Source of the DNA: Agrobacterium fabrum str. C58 | Lineage (GTDB): Bacteria; Pseudomonadota; Alphaproteobacteria; Rhizobiales; Rhizobiaceae | Direction: 5' to 3' | Assembly (NCBI RefSeq): GCF_000092025.1 | Contig: NC_003062.2 | Location: 60,001 to 124,000, forward strand | DNA length: 64,000 nucleotides | Shown here: positions 32,296-41,609 of the stretch, piece by piece | Position numbering within the stretch: the stretch's first letter is position 1 | How the letters are laid out: every line of letters begins with the position of its first letter | Program-made: the position numbers and the translations under genes | The notes under the pieces: model-generated | What the model was told of the DNA's origin: nothing | Database searches by the model: none | The model's input: only the letters and a program-made list of their open reading frames with translations

Positions 32296-33908
32296 TCCTG
32301 TTCGGCGGTATCCGCCTCCTCGGCAGCTTCCGCCTCGACTTCCTGTTCGGAAGCAAGCTCTTCAGCGGTGATCCAGCCTGCCAGAAGACGGGCCTGCACC
32401 ACCATGTTCTCGGCTTCGACGCGCGAAACATCGAGCTTGGAGAAGATGCCTTCGAACTTCTTCGTCTCGCCGTCCTTGCGTTCGCTCCAGCCGACCAGAT
32501 CGTCCGCTGCGCAGCCGGCAAAGTCCTCGATGGTCTTGATGCCGTCTTCACCGAGCGCGACCATCATCTGCGAGGTCAGGCCATCGATCTGGCGCAGCTC
32601 GTCGGTAACGCCGAGTTCCTTGCGCTTGGCGTCCATTTCGGCTTCCAGCCGTTCCAGATATTCGCGGGCGCGGGTCTGGATTTCATCAGCAGTGTCTTCG
32701 TCGAAGCCATCGATCGAGGTAATTTCGTCGAGATCGACATAGGCCAGTTCTTCAACCTGCGCGAACCCTTCCGAAGCCAGAACCTGGCCGACCATTTCGT
32801 CGACATCCAGCGCTTCCATGAAGAGTGCCGTGCGCTCGTTGAATTCCTTCTGGCGACGCTCGGATTCTTCCTGCTCGGTCATGATGTCGATATCCCAGCC
32901 GGTCAGCTGCGATGCCAGACGCACGTTCTGACCGCGGCGGCCGATGGCGAGCGACAGCTGCTCGTCGGGAACAACCACTTCGATACGCTCGGATTCTTCA
33001 TCCAGAACGACTTTGGCGACTTCCGCCGGCTGCAGGGCGTTGACGATGAAGGAAGCCGGTTCCTGGCTCCACGGAATGATGTCGATCTTCTCGCCCTGGA
33101 GTTCGCCGACAACGGCCTGAACGCGCGAACCGCGCATACCGACGCAGGCGCCGACCGGATCGATCGAGCTATCGTTCGAGATGACGGCGATTTTGGCGCG
33201 CGAACCGGGGTCACGGGCAACCGACTTGATCTGGATGATGCCGTCGTAGATTTCCGGGACTTCCATGGTGAACAGCTTCACCATGAACTGCGGATGGGTA
33301 CGCGACAGGAAAATCTGCGGGCCACGCTGTTCGCGGCGAACGTCGTAGACATAGGCGCGAACGCGGTCGCCATAACGCATGTTTTCGCGCGGGATCATCT
33401 CGTCGCGACGGATGATGCCTTCGCCACGGCCGAGATCGACGATGACATTGCCATATTCGACGCGCTTCACGGTGCCGTTGACGATTTCGCCGATGCGGTC
33501 CTTGAACTCGTCATACTGACGATCGCGCTCGGCTTCACGTACCTTCTGCACGATGACCTGCTTGGCGGACTGGGCAGCGATACGGCCGAAATCCATCGGC
33601 GGCAGCGGATCGGCGATGAAGTCGCCGAGCTTGGCGTCGGGGTTGCGGTCGCGGGCAAGTTCGAGCGGAATCTGGGTCGAATAGTCTTCGGCTGCTTCCA
33701 CCACTTCCAGAAGACGCTGCAGGCGGATTTCGCCGGTCTTGGAGTTGATGTCGGCGCGGATGTTGGTTTCCGAACCATAGCGCGAGCGGGCGGCTTTCTG
33801 GATAGCGTCGGCCATTGCGGCAAGCACGATTTCGCGGTCGATGACCTTTTCGCGCGCCACAGCATCGGCGATCTGCAGAAGCTCAAGCCGGTTAGCACTC
33901 ACTGCCAT
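32292..33908 (-). CDS. nusA: Transcription termination/antitermination factor NusA
   Basis: 538 aa. Binds RNA polymerase and controls pausing, termination and rrn antitermination. N-terminal RNAP-binding domain (1-about 130), S1 domain (about 135-200, GTVKRVEYGNVIVDLG), tandem KH domains (about 230-345, VGACVGMRGSRVQAV and LAIGRRGQNVRLASQL), then two helix-hairpin-helix repeats and an acidic tail. The C-terminal repeat pair plus acid tail make it longer than E. coli NusA (495). Lies between rimP and ylxR. Confidence 0.97.
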   Translation of the reverse strand: MAVSANRLELLQIADAVAREKVIDREIVLAAMADAIQKAARSRYGSETNIRADINSKTGEIRLQRLLEVVEAAEDYSTQIPLELARDRNPDAKLGDFIADPLPPMDFGRIAAQSAKQVIVQKVREAERDRQYDEFKDRIGEIVNGTVKRVEYGNVIVDLGRGEGIIRRDEMIPRENMRYGDRVRAYVYDVRREQRGPQIFLSRTHPQFMVKLFTMEVPEIYDGIIQIKSVARDPGSRAKIAVISNDSSIDPVGACVGMRGSRVQAVVGELQGEKIDIIPWSQEPASFIVNALQPAEVAKVVLDEESERIEVVVPDEQLSLAIGRRGQNVRLASQLTGWDIDIMTEQEESERRQKEFNERTALFMEALDVDEMVGQVLASEGFAQVEELAYVDLDEITSIDGFDEDTADEIQTRAREYLERLEAEMDAKRKELGVTDELRQIDGLTSQMMVALGEDGIKTIEDFAGCAADDLVGWSERKDGETKKFEGIFSKLDVSRVEAENMVVQARLLAGWITAEELASEQEVEAEAAEEADTAEQE

Positions 33909-33971
33909 TTTTTTATCTCCGTAAGTCGCATAATTGCGGGGATCGCCCGTTTTCCGGGCGTTACGTTGGAA

Positions 33972-34568
33972 TTAGTCTTCGTCTGCTTCGTTTTCGTCGT
34001 TCTGGTTTGCGGCGGCGGCCTTTGCCGCCTTGTCTGCCCGCAGCGCATCACGAATAAGGTCGTCCGTCAGAATGAGCTTCGCATCGGAAAGCGCATTGAA
34101 CGGAACGACGACCGTCGGCTCTTCGCCATAGGCAATCTGATCGCGTTCCAGCTTGAAACTATCCGCATCGACCTCAACGATCTTGCCGCGAAACCGCTTG
34201 CGGTTTTCGACCAGAATGGAGGTCTCGACCTTCACCAGATGGCCCTGCCAGCGGGTGAAATCCGTTTTACGAACCATCGGCCGGTCGATGCCGGGCGAGG
34301 AAACTTCGAGATGATACGCTTTCTCGACCGGATCTTCCACATCAAGAACCGGTGAAATCGCCATGGAGATGGCCTCACAGTCCTGAACGTTCATCGTTCC
34401 GTCTTCCCGCTCGGCCATCACCTGCAGCGTCATGCCGTTCTGGTTGGAGAGCCGCACGCGCACCAGGAGATATCCCATGCCCGTCAGAACAGGCTCGATG
34501 ATCTCGGCAATGCGCTGGTCAATGCCCGTTTCGGTTATCAGTCGCGGTTCTTGTGCGGTGTCTGCCAT
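33972..34568 (-). CDS. rimP: Ribosome maturation factor RimP
   Basis: 198 aa. Needed for 30S maturation. Family motifs [29 protein letters not shown] and [28 protein letters not shown] C-terminal Sm-like domain are seen. A Lys/Ala/Asp-rich tail (about 175-198) extends beyond the core. First gene of the nusA-infB cluster; SD GGAAGG precedes the ATG at 34568. Confidence 0.96.
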   Translation of the reverse strand: MADTAQEPRLITETGIDQRIAEIIEPVLTGMGYLLVRVRLSNQNGMTLQVMAEREDGTMNVQDCEAISMAISPVLDVEDPVEKAYHLEVSSPGIDRPMVRKTDFTRWQGHLVKVETSILVENRKRFRGKIVEVDADSFKLERDQIAYGEEPTVVVPFNALSDAKLILTDDLIRDALRADKAAKAAAANQNDENEADED

Positions 34569-34630
34569 CTGGCCTTCCGGTCTTTAGATTTTCACCGGGC
34601 ACTTAGCCCGTGGTTTCCGGTTCGCCTAAC

Positions 34631-34661
34631 GAAAAAGAGCGGAGCCTTGCGGCCCCACTCT
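34631..34661 (-). terminator. Possible attenuator in the rimP-nusA-infB leader
   Basis: On the minus strand an 11-bp stem (AGAGTGGGGCC/GGCTCCGCTCT with loop GCAA and two G-U pairs) is followed by TTTTTCG, 63 bases before the rimP start. No longer gene precedes it on that strand, so it would act on the leader of the rimP operon. Two tiny frames overlap it: 34682-34762 (26 aa) and 34603-34692 (29 aa). Confidence 0.6.
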
Positions 34662-34856
34662 TCATCAAGCGATCAAGAATTTCAGGGGTCATATAGACCC
34701 ATCGGGGCAGGATTGCAAGGTTTTACCGGGCTCTTCCGCTTTGGGTGCCGCCTCTGCCACATTTTCTCCCTTACCGTGTCGGAAAGGCTGGCATGATCGT
34801 CGGCACTGTCTATAGTTGCCGTTTGACAAATCGCAGTTGCATCAAGTGGACAGAGC
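34662..34856. other. Leader/promoter region between rimP and the MFS gene
   Basis: Divergent intergenic stretch. TTGACA at 34823-34828 on the plus strand is a candidate -35 for the MFS gene, although no good -10 is seen. On the minus strand it would carry the rimP promoter and the tiny frame 34682-34762, preceded by AAGGGAG. GGGTC-TATA-TGACCC forms a short hairpin near 34685-34702. No other gene is seen. Confidence 0.35.
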
Positions 34857-36485
34857 GTGCCTGACCGTAAATCGCCACTCGCGCCTTTAAGGCATTTGAC
34901 TTACAGACGAATCTGGATCGCGAGCCTTGCCTCGAATTTCGGCGGATTGATCCAGGCGGTGGGTGCCGCGTGGATGATGACCTCGCTTTCGAGTTCGGAA
35001 AACATGATCGCGCTGGTGCAGGCTTCCACCTCTTTGCCGATCATGATGTTCTCGCTGATTTCAGGCGCGCTGGCCGACAGTTTCGACCGTCGCCGCATTA
35101 TGATTTCGGCGCAGCTTCTGATGCTGACGGCCTCCGTGCTGCTCACCGTCTTTGCCTGGTCCGGCTGGCTCACGCCCTGGCTGCTGTTGTTCTTCACCTT
35201 CATGATCGGCTGCGGAACGGCGCTCAACAATCCCTCCTGGCAGGCCTCGGTCGGCGAAATGGTGCCGCGTGAGGATTTGCCCGCCGCCGTGACGCTGAAC
35301 AGCGTCGGCTTCAACATCACCCGCAGCGTCGGCCCGGCCATCGGCGGTATCATCGTTGCCGCCGCCGGTGCTGCTGCCGCCTTTTTCGTGAATGCGCTGA
35401 GCTATTTCACCCTGATCTATGCGCTGTTTCGCTGGCAGCCGCCCAAATATGCGTCGACCCTGCCGCGCGAGCAGCTTCTGGCCGCCATCTCGGCCGGCAT
35501 GCGTTACGTGGCGATGTCGCCCAATATCGGCAAGGTGCTGGTGCGCGGCTTTCTCTTCGGCCTCTCCGCCAGTGCCATTCTTGCCCTGATGCCCATTGTC
35601 GCCCGCGATCTGGTCGAGGGCGGCCCGCTGACCTACGGCGTCATGCTGGGTGCCTTCGGCGTCGGCGCCATTGGCGGTGCGCTCGTCAGCGCCCGGTTGC
35701 GGGAAGTCATGTCCAGCGAATGGATCGTGCGTGTTGCCTTTCTGGGCTTCGCTTTCAGCTCCGGCGTAACGGCGGTCAGCACCAGTTCGATTATCACCTC
35801 GCTGGTTCTCGCCATAGCCGGTGCCTGCTGGGTGCTGGCGCTATCGCTCTTCAACACGATCGTCCAGCTGTCCACCCCGCGCTGGGTGGTCGGCCGGGCG
35901 CTGTCGCTCTATCAGACGCTCACCTTCGGCGGCATCGCTGTCGGCAGCTGGCTGTGGGGCGAGTTGGCGGAAGATTACGGCATTTCCTATTCGCTTCTCT
36001 GTTCGTGCGTGCTGATGCTGCTCGGCGTTGTCGTCGGCCTCAAGCTCGCCATGCCCGCCTTCGCTTCGCTCAATCTCGATCCGCTCAATCGTTTCGTGGA
36101 GCCGCCGCTGAGACTCGACGTCAAGCCGCGTAGTGGACCCATCGCCATTCTGATCGATTATGAAATCCATGATGAGGATCTTGGCGAATTCCTGCCGCTG
36201 ATGGCGGAGCGCCGCCGCATCCGTCTGCGCGATGGCGCACGCAACTGGAACCTGATGCGCGATCTCGAAAACCCCGATATCTGGACGGAAAGTTACCACG
36301 TGCCGACATGGGTGGAATATGTCCGCCACAACCATCGTCGCACCCAGGCGGATGCGGAAGCCTGGGACCGGCTACTGGAGCTTCACCGCGGCAAGACGCG
36401 GCCGCGGGTGCACCGGATGATCGAACGGCAGACCATTCCGCCAACCGACGATATCTTTCACAAGCCCCATACCGACCAGCATTAA
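34857..36485 (+). CDS. MFS transporter (DHA3/EntS-like, MFS_3) with C-terminal cytoplasmic extension
   Basis: 542 aa; starts with GTG at 34857. Twelve predicted membrane helices over about residues 15-400, with the MFS motif GALADSFDRRRIM after helix 2 (about 70-82). The remaining about 140 residues are soluble, Arg- and Trp-rich (DIWTESYHVPTWVEYVRHN). This layout recurs in rhizobial exporters annotated as drug or siderophore efflux. Substrate unknown. Convergent with the transglycosylase gene (22 bases apart). Confidence 0.88.
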   Translation: MPDRKSPLAPLRHLTYRRIWIASLASNFGGLIQAVGAAWMMTSLSSSENMIALVQASTSLPIMMFSLISGALADSFDRRRIMISAQLLMLTASVLLTVFAWSGWLTPWLLLFFTFMIGCGTALNNPSWQASVGEMVPREDLPAAVTLNSVGFNITRSVGPAIGGIIVAAAGAAAAFFVNALSYFTLIYALFRWQPPKYASTLPREQLLAAISAGMRYVAMSPNIGKVLVRGFLFGLSASAILALMPIVARDLVEGGPLTYGVMLGAFGVGAIGGALVSARLREVMSSEWIVRVAFLGFAFSSGVTAVSTSSIITSLVLAIAGACWVLALSLFNTIVQLSTPRWVVGRALSLYQTLTFGGIAVGSWLWGELAEDYGISYSLLCSCVLMLLGVVVGLKLAMPAFASLNLDPLNRFVEPPLRLDVKPRSGPIAILIDYEIHDEDLGEFLPLMAERRRIRLRDGARNWNLMRDLENPDIWTESYHVPTWVEYVRHNHRRTQADAEAWDRLLELHRGKTRPRVHRMIERQTIPPTDDIFHKPHTDQH

Positions 36486-36507
36486 AAGACGATGGGCCGG
36501 AGACGGA

Positions 36508-37773
36508 TTATTTCAGCTTCGCCTTCAGTGTCGCATCGGGAAAACATGTCGGTGCAAGGCCGTTTTTCGACTGCCAGTCACCGAGTGAGCGGCGCGTCTT
36601 GAAGCCCGCCAGCCCGTCCGCCTTGCCGACATCGTAACCCTTGGCGACCAGAGCCTTCTGCATGGTCAGCACGTCGGAGCGCAGCATTGACCCGACATTG
36701 CCCCATTCCCCCTTGAACGGTCCCGCCCCATGGGCGATGCGGTCGGCGAGATTGCCAATGAAGAGCGCGTAGAGGTCAGAATTATTATATTCCTTGATGA
36801 CATAGAAATTCGGCGTCACCACGAATTCCGGCCCATGGCGCCCGGCCGGCACCAGCATCATGCCGTCGGCGGTCAGGTCATTGACAGGAAAGGCTTTTCC
36901 GGAAATGCGGGTAATGCCCATCTTCGCCCAGTCGGCCACCGGTCGGGCCAGATCAGGGCCTTCCTGCGCGCAGGAAACATTGGCGGGGATGGAGACTTCG
37001 AAGCCCCAGTCGCGATTGCGCTGCCAGCCGCGCTGGGAAAGATAGTTCGCTATGGATGCCAGTGCATCCGGCACCGAATTCCAGATATCGCGGTGGCCAT
37101 CGCCATCGAAATCCACGGCATATTTGAGATAGCTCGACGGCATGAATTGCGGCTGGCCAAGCGCGCCGGCCCAGGAGCCCATCATGCGTGAAGCCGCTAT
37201 ATCGCCGCTTTCGACGATCTTCAGCGCATCGATCAGCTCGGTGCGGAACATCTCCTTGCGGGTCGACATATAGGCTTTCGTGGCCAGCACATCGACCACC
37301 GAATGCGGCAATTTTGCCCGACCAAAACCGGATTCGCGGCCCCAGATCGCAACGACGATATCGCCGGGAACACCATATTTCGTCTCGATCCTGCGCAGCG
37401 TCGCTGCGTGCGTGGCCGCAAGCGAACGGCCGGTAACGGCAAGCCCCTGTAACCGCTTTTCGGAGAAATAAGCGCCAGGCGAGGAGAATTCCGCCTGGCT
37501 CTGGCTCTGTTCCTTCGGCGGTTTCTGACCGGGAATGACAAGATCGGGCAGGTTCCAGCTGATGGAAAGACCGCTGAGCGTGGCCTCCAGCGTCTCTTGG
37601 GAAATGCCGGCCTTGCGGGCCTCCGGCCAGATTTCCTTTTTCAGCCAGGCATTGAAGTCTGCATCATATTTGGCGGCAGCAGCACCTTTCGGGGCGGACT
37701 GTGCAAGAACTGTCGTTGCTGAAAAAACGGAAAGAATGGCGGCCAGTGCCTTGGTAGCAAATCGGTGTGGCAT
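36508..37773 (-). CDS. Lytic murein transglycosylase (MltB/SLT_2 family) with peptidoglycan-binding domain
   Basis: 421 aa. Signal peptide (MPHRFATKALAAILSVFSAT...LAQ) without lipobox, so periplasmic. SLT_2 catalytic domain about residues 40-335; the catalytic Glu is in AIWGRESGFG (about 149-151). Substrate-cleft stretches MGSWAGALGQPQFMPSSYLKYA and FDGDGHRDIW are present. A C-terminal PG_binding_1 domain (about 355-421) follows. Cleaves glycan strands to 1,6-anhydroMurNAc ends. Confidence 0.92.
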   Translation of the reverse strand: MPHRFATKALAAILSVFSATTVLAQSAPKGAAAAKYDADFNAWLKKEIWPEARKAGISQETLEATLSGLSISWNLPDLVIPGQKPPKEQSQSQAEFSSPGAYFSEKRLQGLAVTGRSLAATHAATLRRIETKYGVPGDIVVAIWGRESGFGRAKLPHSVVDVLATKAYMSTRKEMFRTELIDALKIVESGDIAASRMMGSWAGALGQPQFMPSSYLKYAVDFDGDGHRDIWNSVPDALASIANYLSQRGWQRNRDWGFEVSIPANVSCAQEGPDLARPVADWAKMGITRISGKAFPVNDLTADGMMLVPAGRHGPEFVVTPNFYVIKEYNNSDLYALFIGNLADRIAHGAGPFKGEWGNVGSMLRSDVLTMQKALVAKGYDVGKADGLAGFKTRRSLGDWQSKNGLAPTCFPDATLKAKLK

Positions 37774-37807
37774 TCGGTCTCCTCTTGGATGGTGGGGAGG
37801 GAAGGCT

Positions 37808-38413
37808 TCAGATCGTCGTTCGCGCCCGAAGCGCCGCCGTCAATGTGCCCTCGTCGAGATAATCAAGCTCACCGCCCACAGGCACGCCATGGGCGAGCCT
37901 CGTGATCTTGATGCCGAGGCCGGAGAGGCGGTCTGTGATGTAATGGGCAGTCGCCTGTCCTTCCACCGTCGCATTGACGGCGATGATGAGCTCGCGAATG
38001 CCGCCAGCACTCACGCGGTCGATCAGGCCCTTGATGTTCAGGTCCTCCGGTCCGACGCCATCGAGCGGTGACAGTGTGCCACCCAGAACGTGATAGGCTG
38101 TGTTCATCGCGCCCGCCCGCTCCAGTGCCCAGAGATCCGACACGTCTTCCACCACGATGATGACGGACTGGTCACGCCGGTCATCGGCGCAGACAGTGCA
38201 GGGATCGATCGTATCGACATTGCCGCAGCAGGAGCAGATCTTCACCTTGTCATAGGCTTCGCCCATGGCATGGCCGAGCGGCCCGAGAAGCTGTTCTTTC
38301 TTCTTGATGAGATGCAATGCCGCCCGCCGCGCCGAGCGGGGGCCAAGCCCCGGCACTTTTGCCAGAAGCTGGATCAGTTTTTCAATTTCGGGACCGGTGA
38401 CTCGTTTTGCCAT
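37808..38413 (-). CDS. recR: Recombination protein RecR
   Basis: 201 aa. Helix-hairpin-helix ([18 protein letters not shown], about residues 18-35), four-cysteine zinc motif in [16 protein letters not shown] (about 57-72) and a TOPRIM domain with [18 protein letters not shown]. Loads RecA with RecF and RecO. In many bacteria dnaX-ybaB-recR are contiguous; here a MOSC gene on the opposite strand lies between ybaB and recR. Confidence 0.96.
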   Translation of the reverse strand: MAKRVTGPEIEKLIQLLAKVPGLGPRSARRAALHLIKKKEQLLGPLGHAMGEAYDKVKICSCCGNVDTIDPCTVCADDRRDQSVIIVVEDVSDLWALERAGAMNTAYHVLGGTLSPLDGVGPEDLNIKGLIDRVSAGGIRELIIAVNATVEGQATAHYITDRLSGLGIKITRLAHGVPVGGELDYLDEGTLTAALRARTTI

Positions 38414-38471
38414 GAGCGCTTTCTACTGCATAAATCGGGAAACGGGAATCATGAAGCTTGAAGGGCAGTCG

Positions 38472-39086
38472 ATGAAAATCAGGGCGGTGTGCCGGGGCGA
38501 GGCAAAAAGCCTGCCGGGAAAGACGACGAAGACGGGCATCTTCAAACATGCCGTGAACGGCCCAGTCATGGTCGACGCGGAAGGCATTGTCAGCGACGCC
38601 GTCTGCAATCGCAAACATCATGGCGGACCGGATCAGGCGATTTACGTGATGGGCTCAGTCGATCTCGACTTCTGGTCCAGCACCTTGGGCTCCACGGTCG
38701 AACCCGGATTTTTCGGCGAGAATCTCGTGCTTGATGGTGTCGACAGCGCAAAACTGCATGTGGGCGACAGGTTTACGGCCAACGACGTCGTGCTGGAGGT
38801 GACCGCTGCCCGCATCCCCTGCGCCACGCTGTCGGCCCGCATCGGCGATCCCAATTTTGCCCCGCGTTTCCGGCAGGCGGGCCAGTCGGGTTTTTATTGC
38901 CGGGTGCTGAAAGGTGGAATGCTTGCGGCCGGTGAGGAGGTGATGTTCGAACCCTATCCGGGAACGAAACTGCCGATACCGACTATCCTGCAGCGCTTCC
39001 GTCCCATGCAACTCAACGAGGCCGAACGCACGGCCTATCTTGAAACACCGCTCGCAAGCCGATTTCGTGCGATGCTGGAATCTTAG
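38472..39086 (+). CDS. MOSC-domain protein (YiiM-like)
   Basis: 204 aa. Molybdenum-cofactor sulfurase C-terminal (MOSC) domain with beta-barrel motifs: VCNRKHHGGPDQAIYVM, EPGFFGENLVLDG and the conserved Cys in AARIPCATLSARIG. The YiiM class detoxifies N-hydroxylated bases with Moco. Start at 38472 (AAGGG 6 bases before) is preferred; ATG 38451 in the same frame is an alternative. Embedded in opposite orientation between recR and ybaB. Confidence 0.88.
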   Translation: MKIRAVCRGEAKSLPGKTTKTGIFKHAVNGPVMVDAEGIVSDAVCNRKHHGGPDQAIYVMGSVDLDFWSSTLGSTVEPGFFGENLVLDGVDSAKLHVGDRFTANDVVLEVTAARIPCATLSARIGDPNFAPRFRQAGQSGFYCRVLKGGMLAAGEEVMFEPYPGTKLPIPTILQRFRPMQLNEAERTAYLETPLASRFRAMLES

Positions 39087-39101
39087 GCCGTGTCCTGAGA
39101 T

Positions 39102-39133
39102 GAGGATGGCGAATGCTCAACGCCATCCTCTTC
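39102..39133. terminator. Terminator between MOSC gene and ybaB
   Basis: GAGGATGGCG (39102-39111) pairs with CGCCATCCTC (39121-39130), a perfect 10-bp stem between two converging genes, 13 bases after the ybaB stop. T-run is short on both strands. Confidence 0.6.
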
Positions 39134-39145
39134 AGTTGGAATATC

Positions 39146-39469
39146 TCAGAAAGGCAGCTTCATGCCGGGCGGTAGCGGCAGACCTGCGGTCAGGTCAGCC
39201 ATCTTTTCCTGGGCCTGCGCTTCACCCTTTTCCTTGGCGTCCTTGTGGGCCGCAACGATCAGATCCTCGAGGATTTCGACCTCGTCTTCCTTGAAGAGCG
39301 AAGGATCGATTTTCAGGCCGCGCATTTCGCCCTTGCCGTTCAAAATGACGGTCACCAGACCGCCACCGGCCCGGCCTTCGATTTCGAGGGCGGCAATTTC
39401 CTGCTGCACCTTCTCCATCTTGGACTGCATTTCCTTGACCTTGCCCATCATACCCATGATGTCGCGCAT
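39146..39469 (-). CDS. ybaB: YbaB/EbfC nucleoid-associated protein
   Basis: 107 aa. Small dimeric DNA-binding protein. Family pattern [40 protein letters not shown] and the [11 protein letters not shown] end are present. Follows dnaX by 24 bases, as nearly everywhere; likely cotranscribed. Confidence 0.95.
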   Translation of the reverse strand: MRDIMGMMGKVKEMQSKMEKVQQEIAALEIEGRAGGGLVTVILNGKGEMRGLKIDPSLFKEDEVEILEDLIVAAHKDAKEKGEAQAQEKMADLTAGLPLPPGMKLPF

Positions 39470-39493
39470 GTGCCAATCTCCTGTTCTTCTTGT

Positions 39494-41368
39494 TTAAAAC
39501 TCGATGTCGTCGCCGGGAAGGATGTCGCCTTCGCTCGATTCGGCAACCGATGGCGGGGTGATATCCTCCGCCTCATCCTGTATCGCCGCGCGAATACGTA
39601 CGTCGGTGATTTTTGCGCCGGGAAACTGCGCCAGGATCGCGGCAACATCAGGATCCTGACGCGCGTCGACCAGGCGGGCATCGCGGGCATTGCCTTCCGC
39701 CTCGACCAAGGTCGGCTCGCCCTGTTCCTTGCTGAGGCTGACGATCCAGTGGATACCGGTCCATTCCTTCAGCTTGACGCCAAGCTCACCGGGCAGCGAG
39801 CCGGGGGCGCCTTCGCCGAGGCGCATATCAAGGCGGCCGGGCTCCAGCCGAACCAGCCGCACGAAGTTGCGCACCTTCGCCCGCATGACAGGATCACGGT
39901 TTTTCTGGCAGAGATCGGCAATATCCTGCAGCGAATTGACGGGAACCTTCGGCTCCGGCCGTTCTTCGGTTTTCGGGGCCGCGACCTGCATCTCCTGCGG
40001 CCGGCTGTCTGGAACGGCGCGCAGCATGGTGGAGGGCTGCGGACCGGCCTGCCTCGGGGCGGCAAATTCTGCAGGTCTTGCCGCTGCCACGGTCTGCGCC
40101 GACGAATAGGCGCGCGCGCCACCGCCGTTGCCGCCGCCGGAAGGTCCGCCATTGGTGTAACTGCCGTCAGCGCTGGAAAGCTCCAGCAGGCGCCGCGCCG
40201 CATCTTCCGGTGCCGGCAGATTGGCGGCATGCGAAAGCCGGATCAGCACCATTTCAGCGGCACCCGCCGGGCGCGAAGCGTTTTCCGTTTCCGGAATGCC
40301 CTTCAGCAGCATTTGCCAGATGCGTGACAGCGCCGTTACAGCGATGGTTTCGGCAAACTCCGCGCCGCGCGTGCGCTCGATTTCGGAAAGCGAGGGGTCT
40401 TCCGCTGCGTCGGGAACGTATTTCATGCGGGTGACGAGATGGGTGAAATCGGCGAGGTCGTTCAAAACGACAACCGGGTTTGCGCCAGCCTCATATTGTC
40501 CGTTGAATTCCGAAAGGGCAGCCGCCACATCGCCTTTGACGACATGCTGGAAGAGATCGACAATGCGCGCACGGTCGGCAAGGCCGAGCATGCCGCGCAC
40601 CGCTTCGGCCTCCACACGGCCGCCGCCATGGGCAATCGCCTGGTCGAGCAGGGAAAGACCGTCACGGGCGGAACCCTCGGCTGCGCGGGCGATCATTGAC
40701 AGCGCCTGCGGCTCGGCTTCGAAACCTTCCTTGCCGGCAATGGCGGTGAACAGGCCGACAAGATCGGCGGCGCTGATGCGGCGCAGGTCGAAACGCTGGC
40801 AGCGCGACAGAACGGTAATCGGCACCTTGCGGATTTCGGTGGTCGCGAAGATGAATTTCACATGCTCCGGCGGCTCTTCCAGGGTCTTCAGAAGACCGTT
40901 GAAAGCCTGCGTCGACAGCATGTGCACTTCGTCGATGATATAGACCTTGTAGCGCGCCGAGACCGGGCGATAGCGCACCTGCTCGATGATCTCACGAATA
41001 TCGTCGATGCCGGTATGGGATGCGGCGTCCATCTCGATCACGTCGACATGCCGGCCTTCCATGATCGCCTGGCAATGTTCGCCGGGAATACGAAGGTCGA
41101 TGGTCGGTTTGTCGATGGTGTCGGTCTTGTAATTCAGTGCGCGGGCGAGAATGCGGGCCGTGGTCGTCTTGCCCACGCCGCGAACGCCGGTCAGCATATA
41201 GGCCTGCGCGATGCGGCCGGTCTCAAACGCGTTGGTCAGCGTTCGAACCATCGGCTCCTGGCCGACCATCAGATCGGAGAAATCCTTCGGGCGATATTTG
41301 CGCGCCAGTACCCGGTAGCCGGTCCCGACCTGGGATTCGCTTGATTTGGGGGGTACGGTATCGCTCAT
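39494..41368 (-). CDS. dnaX: DNA polymerase III subunits gamma/tau
   Basis: 624 aa. Clamp-loader ATPase. Walker A GVRGVGKTTTARIL (about residues 60-73), DEVHMLS (about 143), SRC sensor (VLSRCQRFDLRRI), then gamma domain III (about 240-370) and a Pro/Ala-rich linker before a tau-type C-terminal domain. The zinc module that follows Walker A in E. coli is largely lost: only one cysteine (GEHCQAIMEG) remains, as in other alphaproteobacteria. No A-rich frameshift signal is evident, so a separate short gamma form is not supported. Confidence 0.96.
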   Translation of the reverse strand: MSDTVPPKSSESQVGTGYRVLARKYRPKDFSDLMVGQEPMVRTLTNAFETGRIAQAYMLTGVRGVGKTTTARILARALNYKTDTIDKPTIDLRIPGEHCQAIMEGRHVDVIEMDAASHTGIDDIREIIEQVRYRPVSARYKVYIIDEVHMLSTQAFNGLLKTLEEPPEHVKFIFATTEIRKVPITVLSRCQRFDLRRISAADLVGLFTAIAGKEGFEAEPQALSMIARAAEGSARDGLSLLDQAIAHGGGRVEAEAVRGMLGLADRARIVDLFQHVVKGDVAAALSEFNGQYEAGANPVVVLNDLADFTHLVTRMKYVPDAAEDPSLSEIERTRGAEFAETIAVTALSRIWQMLLKGIPETENASRPAGAAEMVLIRLSHAANLPAPEDAARRLLELSSADGSYTNGGPSGGGNGGGARAYSSAQTVAAARPAEFAAPRQAGPQPSTMLRAVPDSRPQEMQVAAPKTEERPEPKVPVNSLQDIADLCQKNRDPVMRAKVRNFVRLVRLEPGRLDMRLGEGAPGSLPGELGVKLKEWTGIHWIVSLSKEQGEPTLVEAEGNARDARLVDARQDPDVAAILAQFPGAKITDVRIRAAIQDEAEDITPPSVAESSEGDILPGDDIEF

Positions 41369-41446
41369 TGCCTCGCCAGTTTGTTTTGCCAGTTGTCTCG
41401 GGGCGCGGAACTGGCCCGGCGAAAGCTGAGCACGTCTTTTAAAAAA

Positions 41447-41546
41447 GGTGGGAGGCTGGCACGGCGACCCGTGCCTGGCTCGTTAGGGCTGCTTCCTTCC
41501 GGACCTGACCCGGTTGGCGAGTGGCTCGTCCACCACCAACCTCCCG
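41447..41546 (-). ncRNA. ffs: 4.5S signal recognition particle RNA
   Basis: About 100 nt on the minus strand. The universal domain IV GGTCAGGTCCGGAAGGAAGC (reverse complement at about 41490-41512) is intact. Ends GGGAGGTTGG and CCAGCCTCCC pair to form the long stem. A T-run (41441-41446) follows. It sits between dnaX and a HIT gene, the usual alphaproteobacterial site. A 113-codon plus-strand frame across it is a shadow. Confidence 0.96.
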
Positions 41547-41553
41547 GGGCCAC

Positions 41554-41583
41554 ATATCGGCAATATCGACAGCAAATGCAAGC
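41554..41583 (-). promoter_or_regulatory. Promoter of the SRP RNA gene
   Basis: On the minus strand CTTGCA (41583-41578) and CGATAT (41559-41554) are spaced by 18 bases; initiation about 8 bases further would give the observed RNA 5' end near 41546. This matches the rhizobial CTTG-N17-CTATAT-like pattern. Confidence 0.6.
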
Positions 41584-41609
41584 CAAGCCTTCAAAAAACT
41601 GCTATCACG

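Noticed and set aside
32289..34355. 688-codon frame opposite nusA and rimP
   Set aside because: Antisense shadow; no recognisable domain, and both sense genes are certain.
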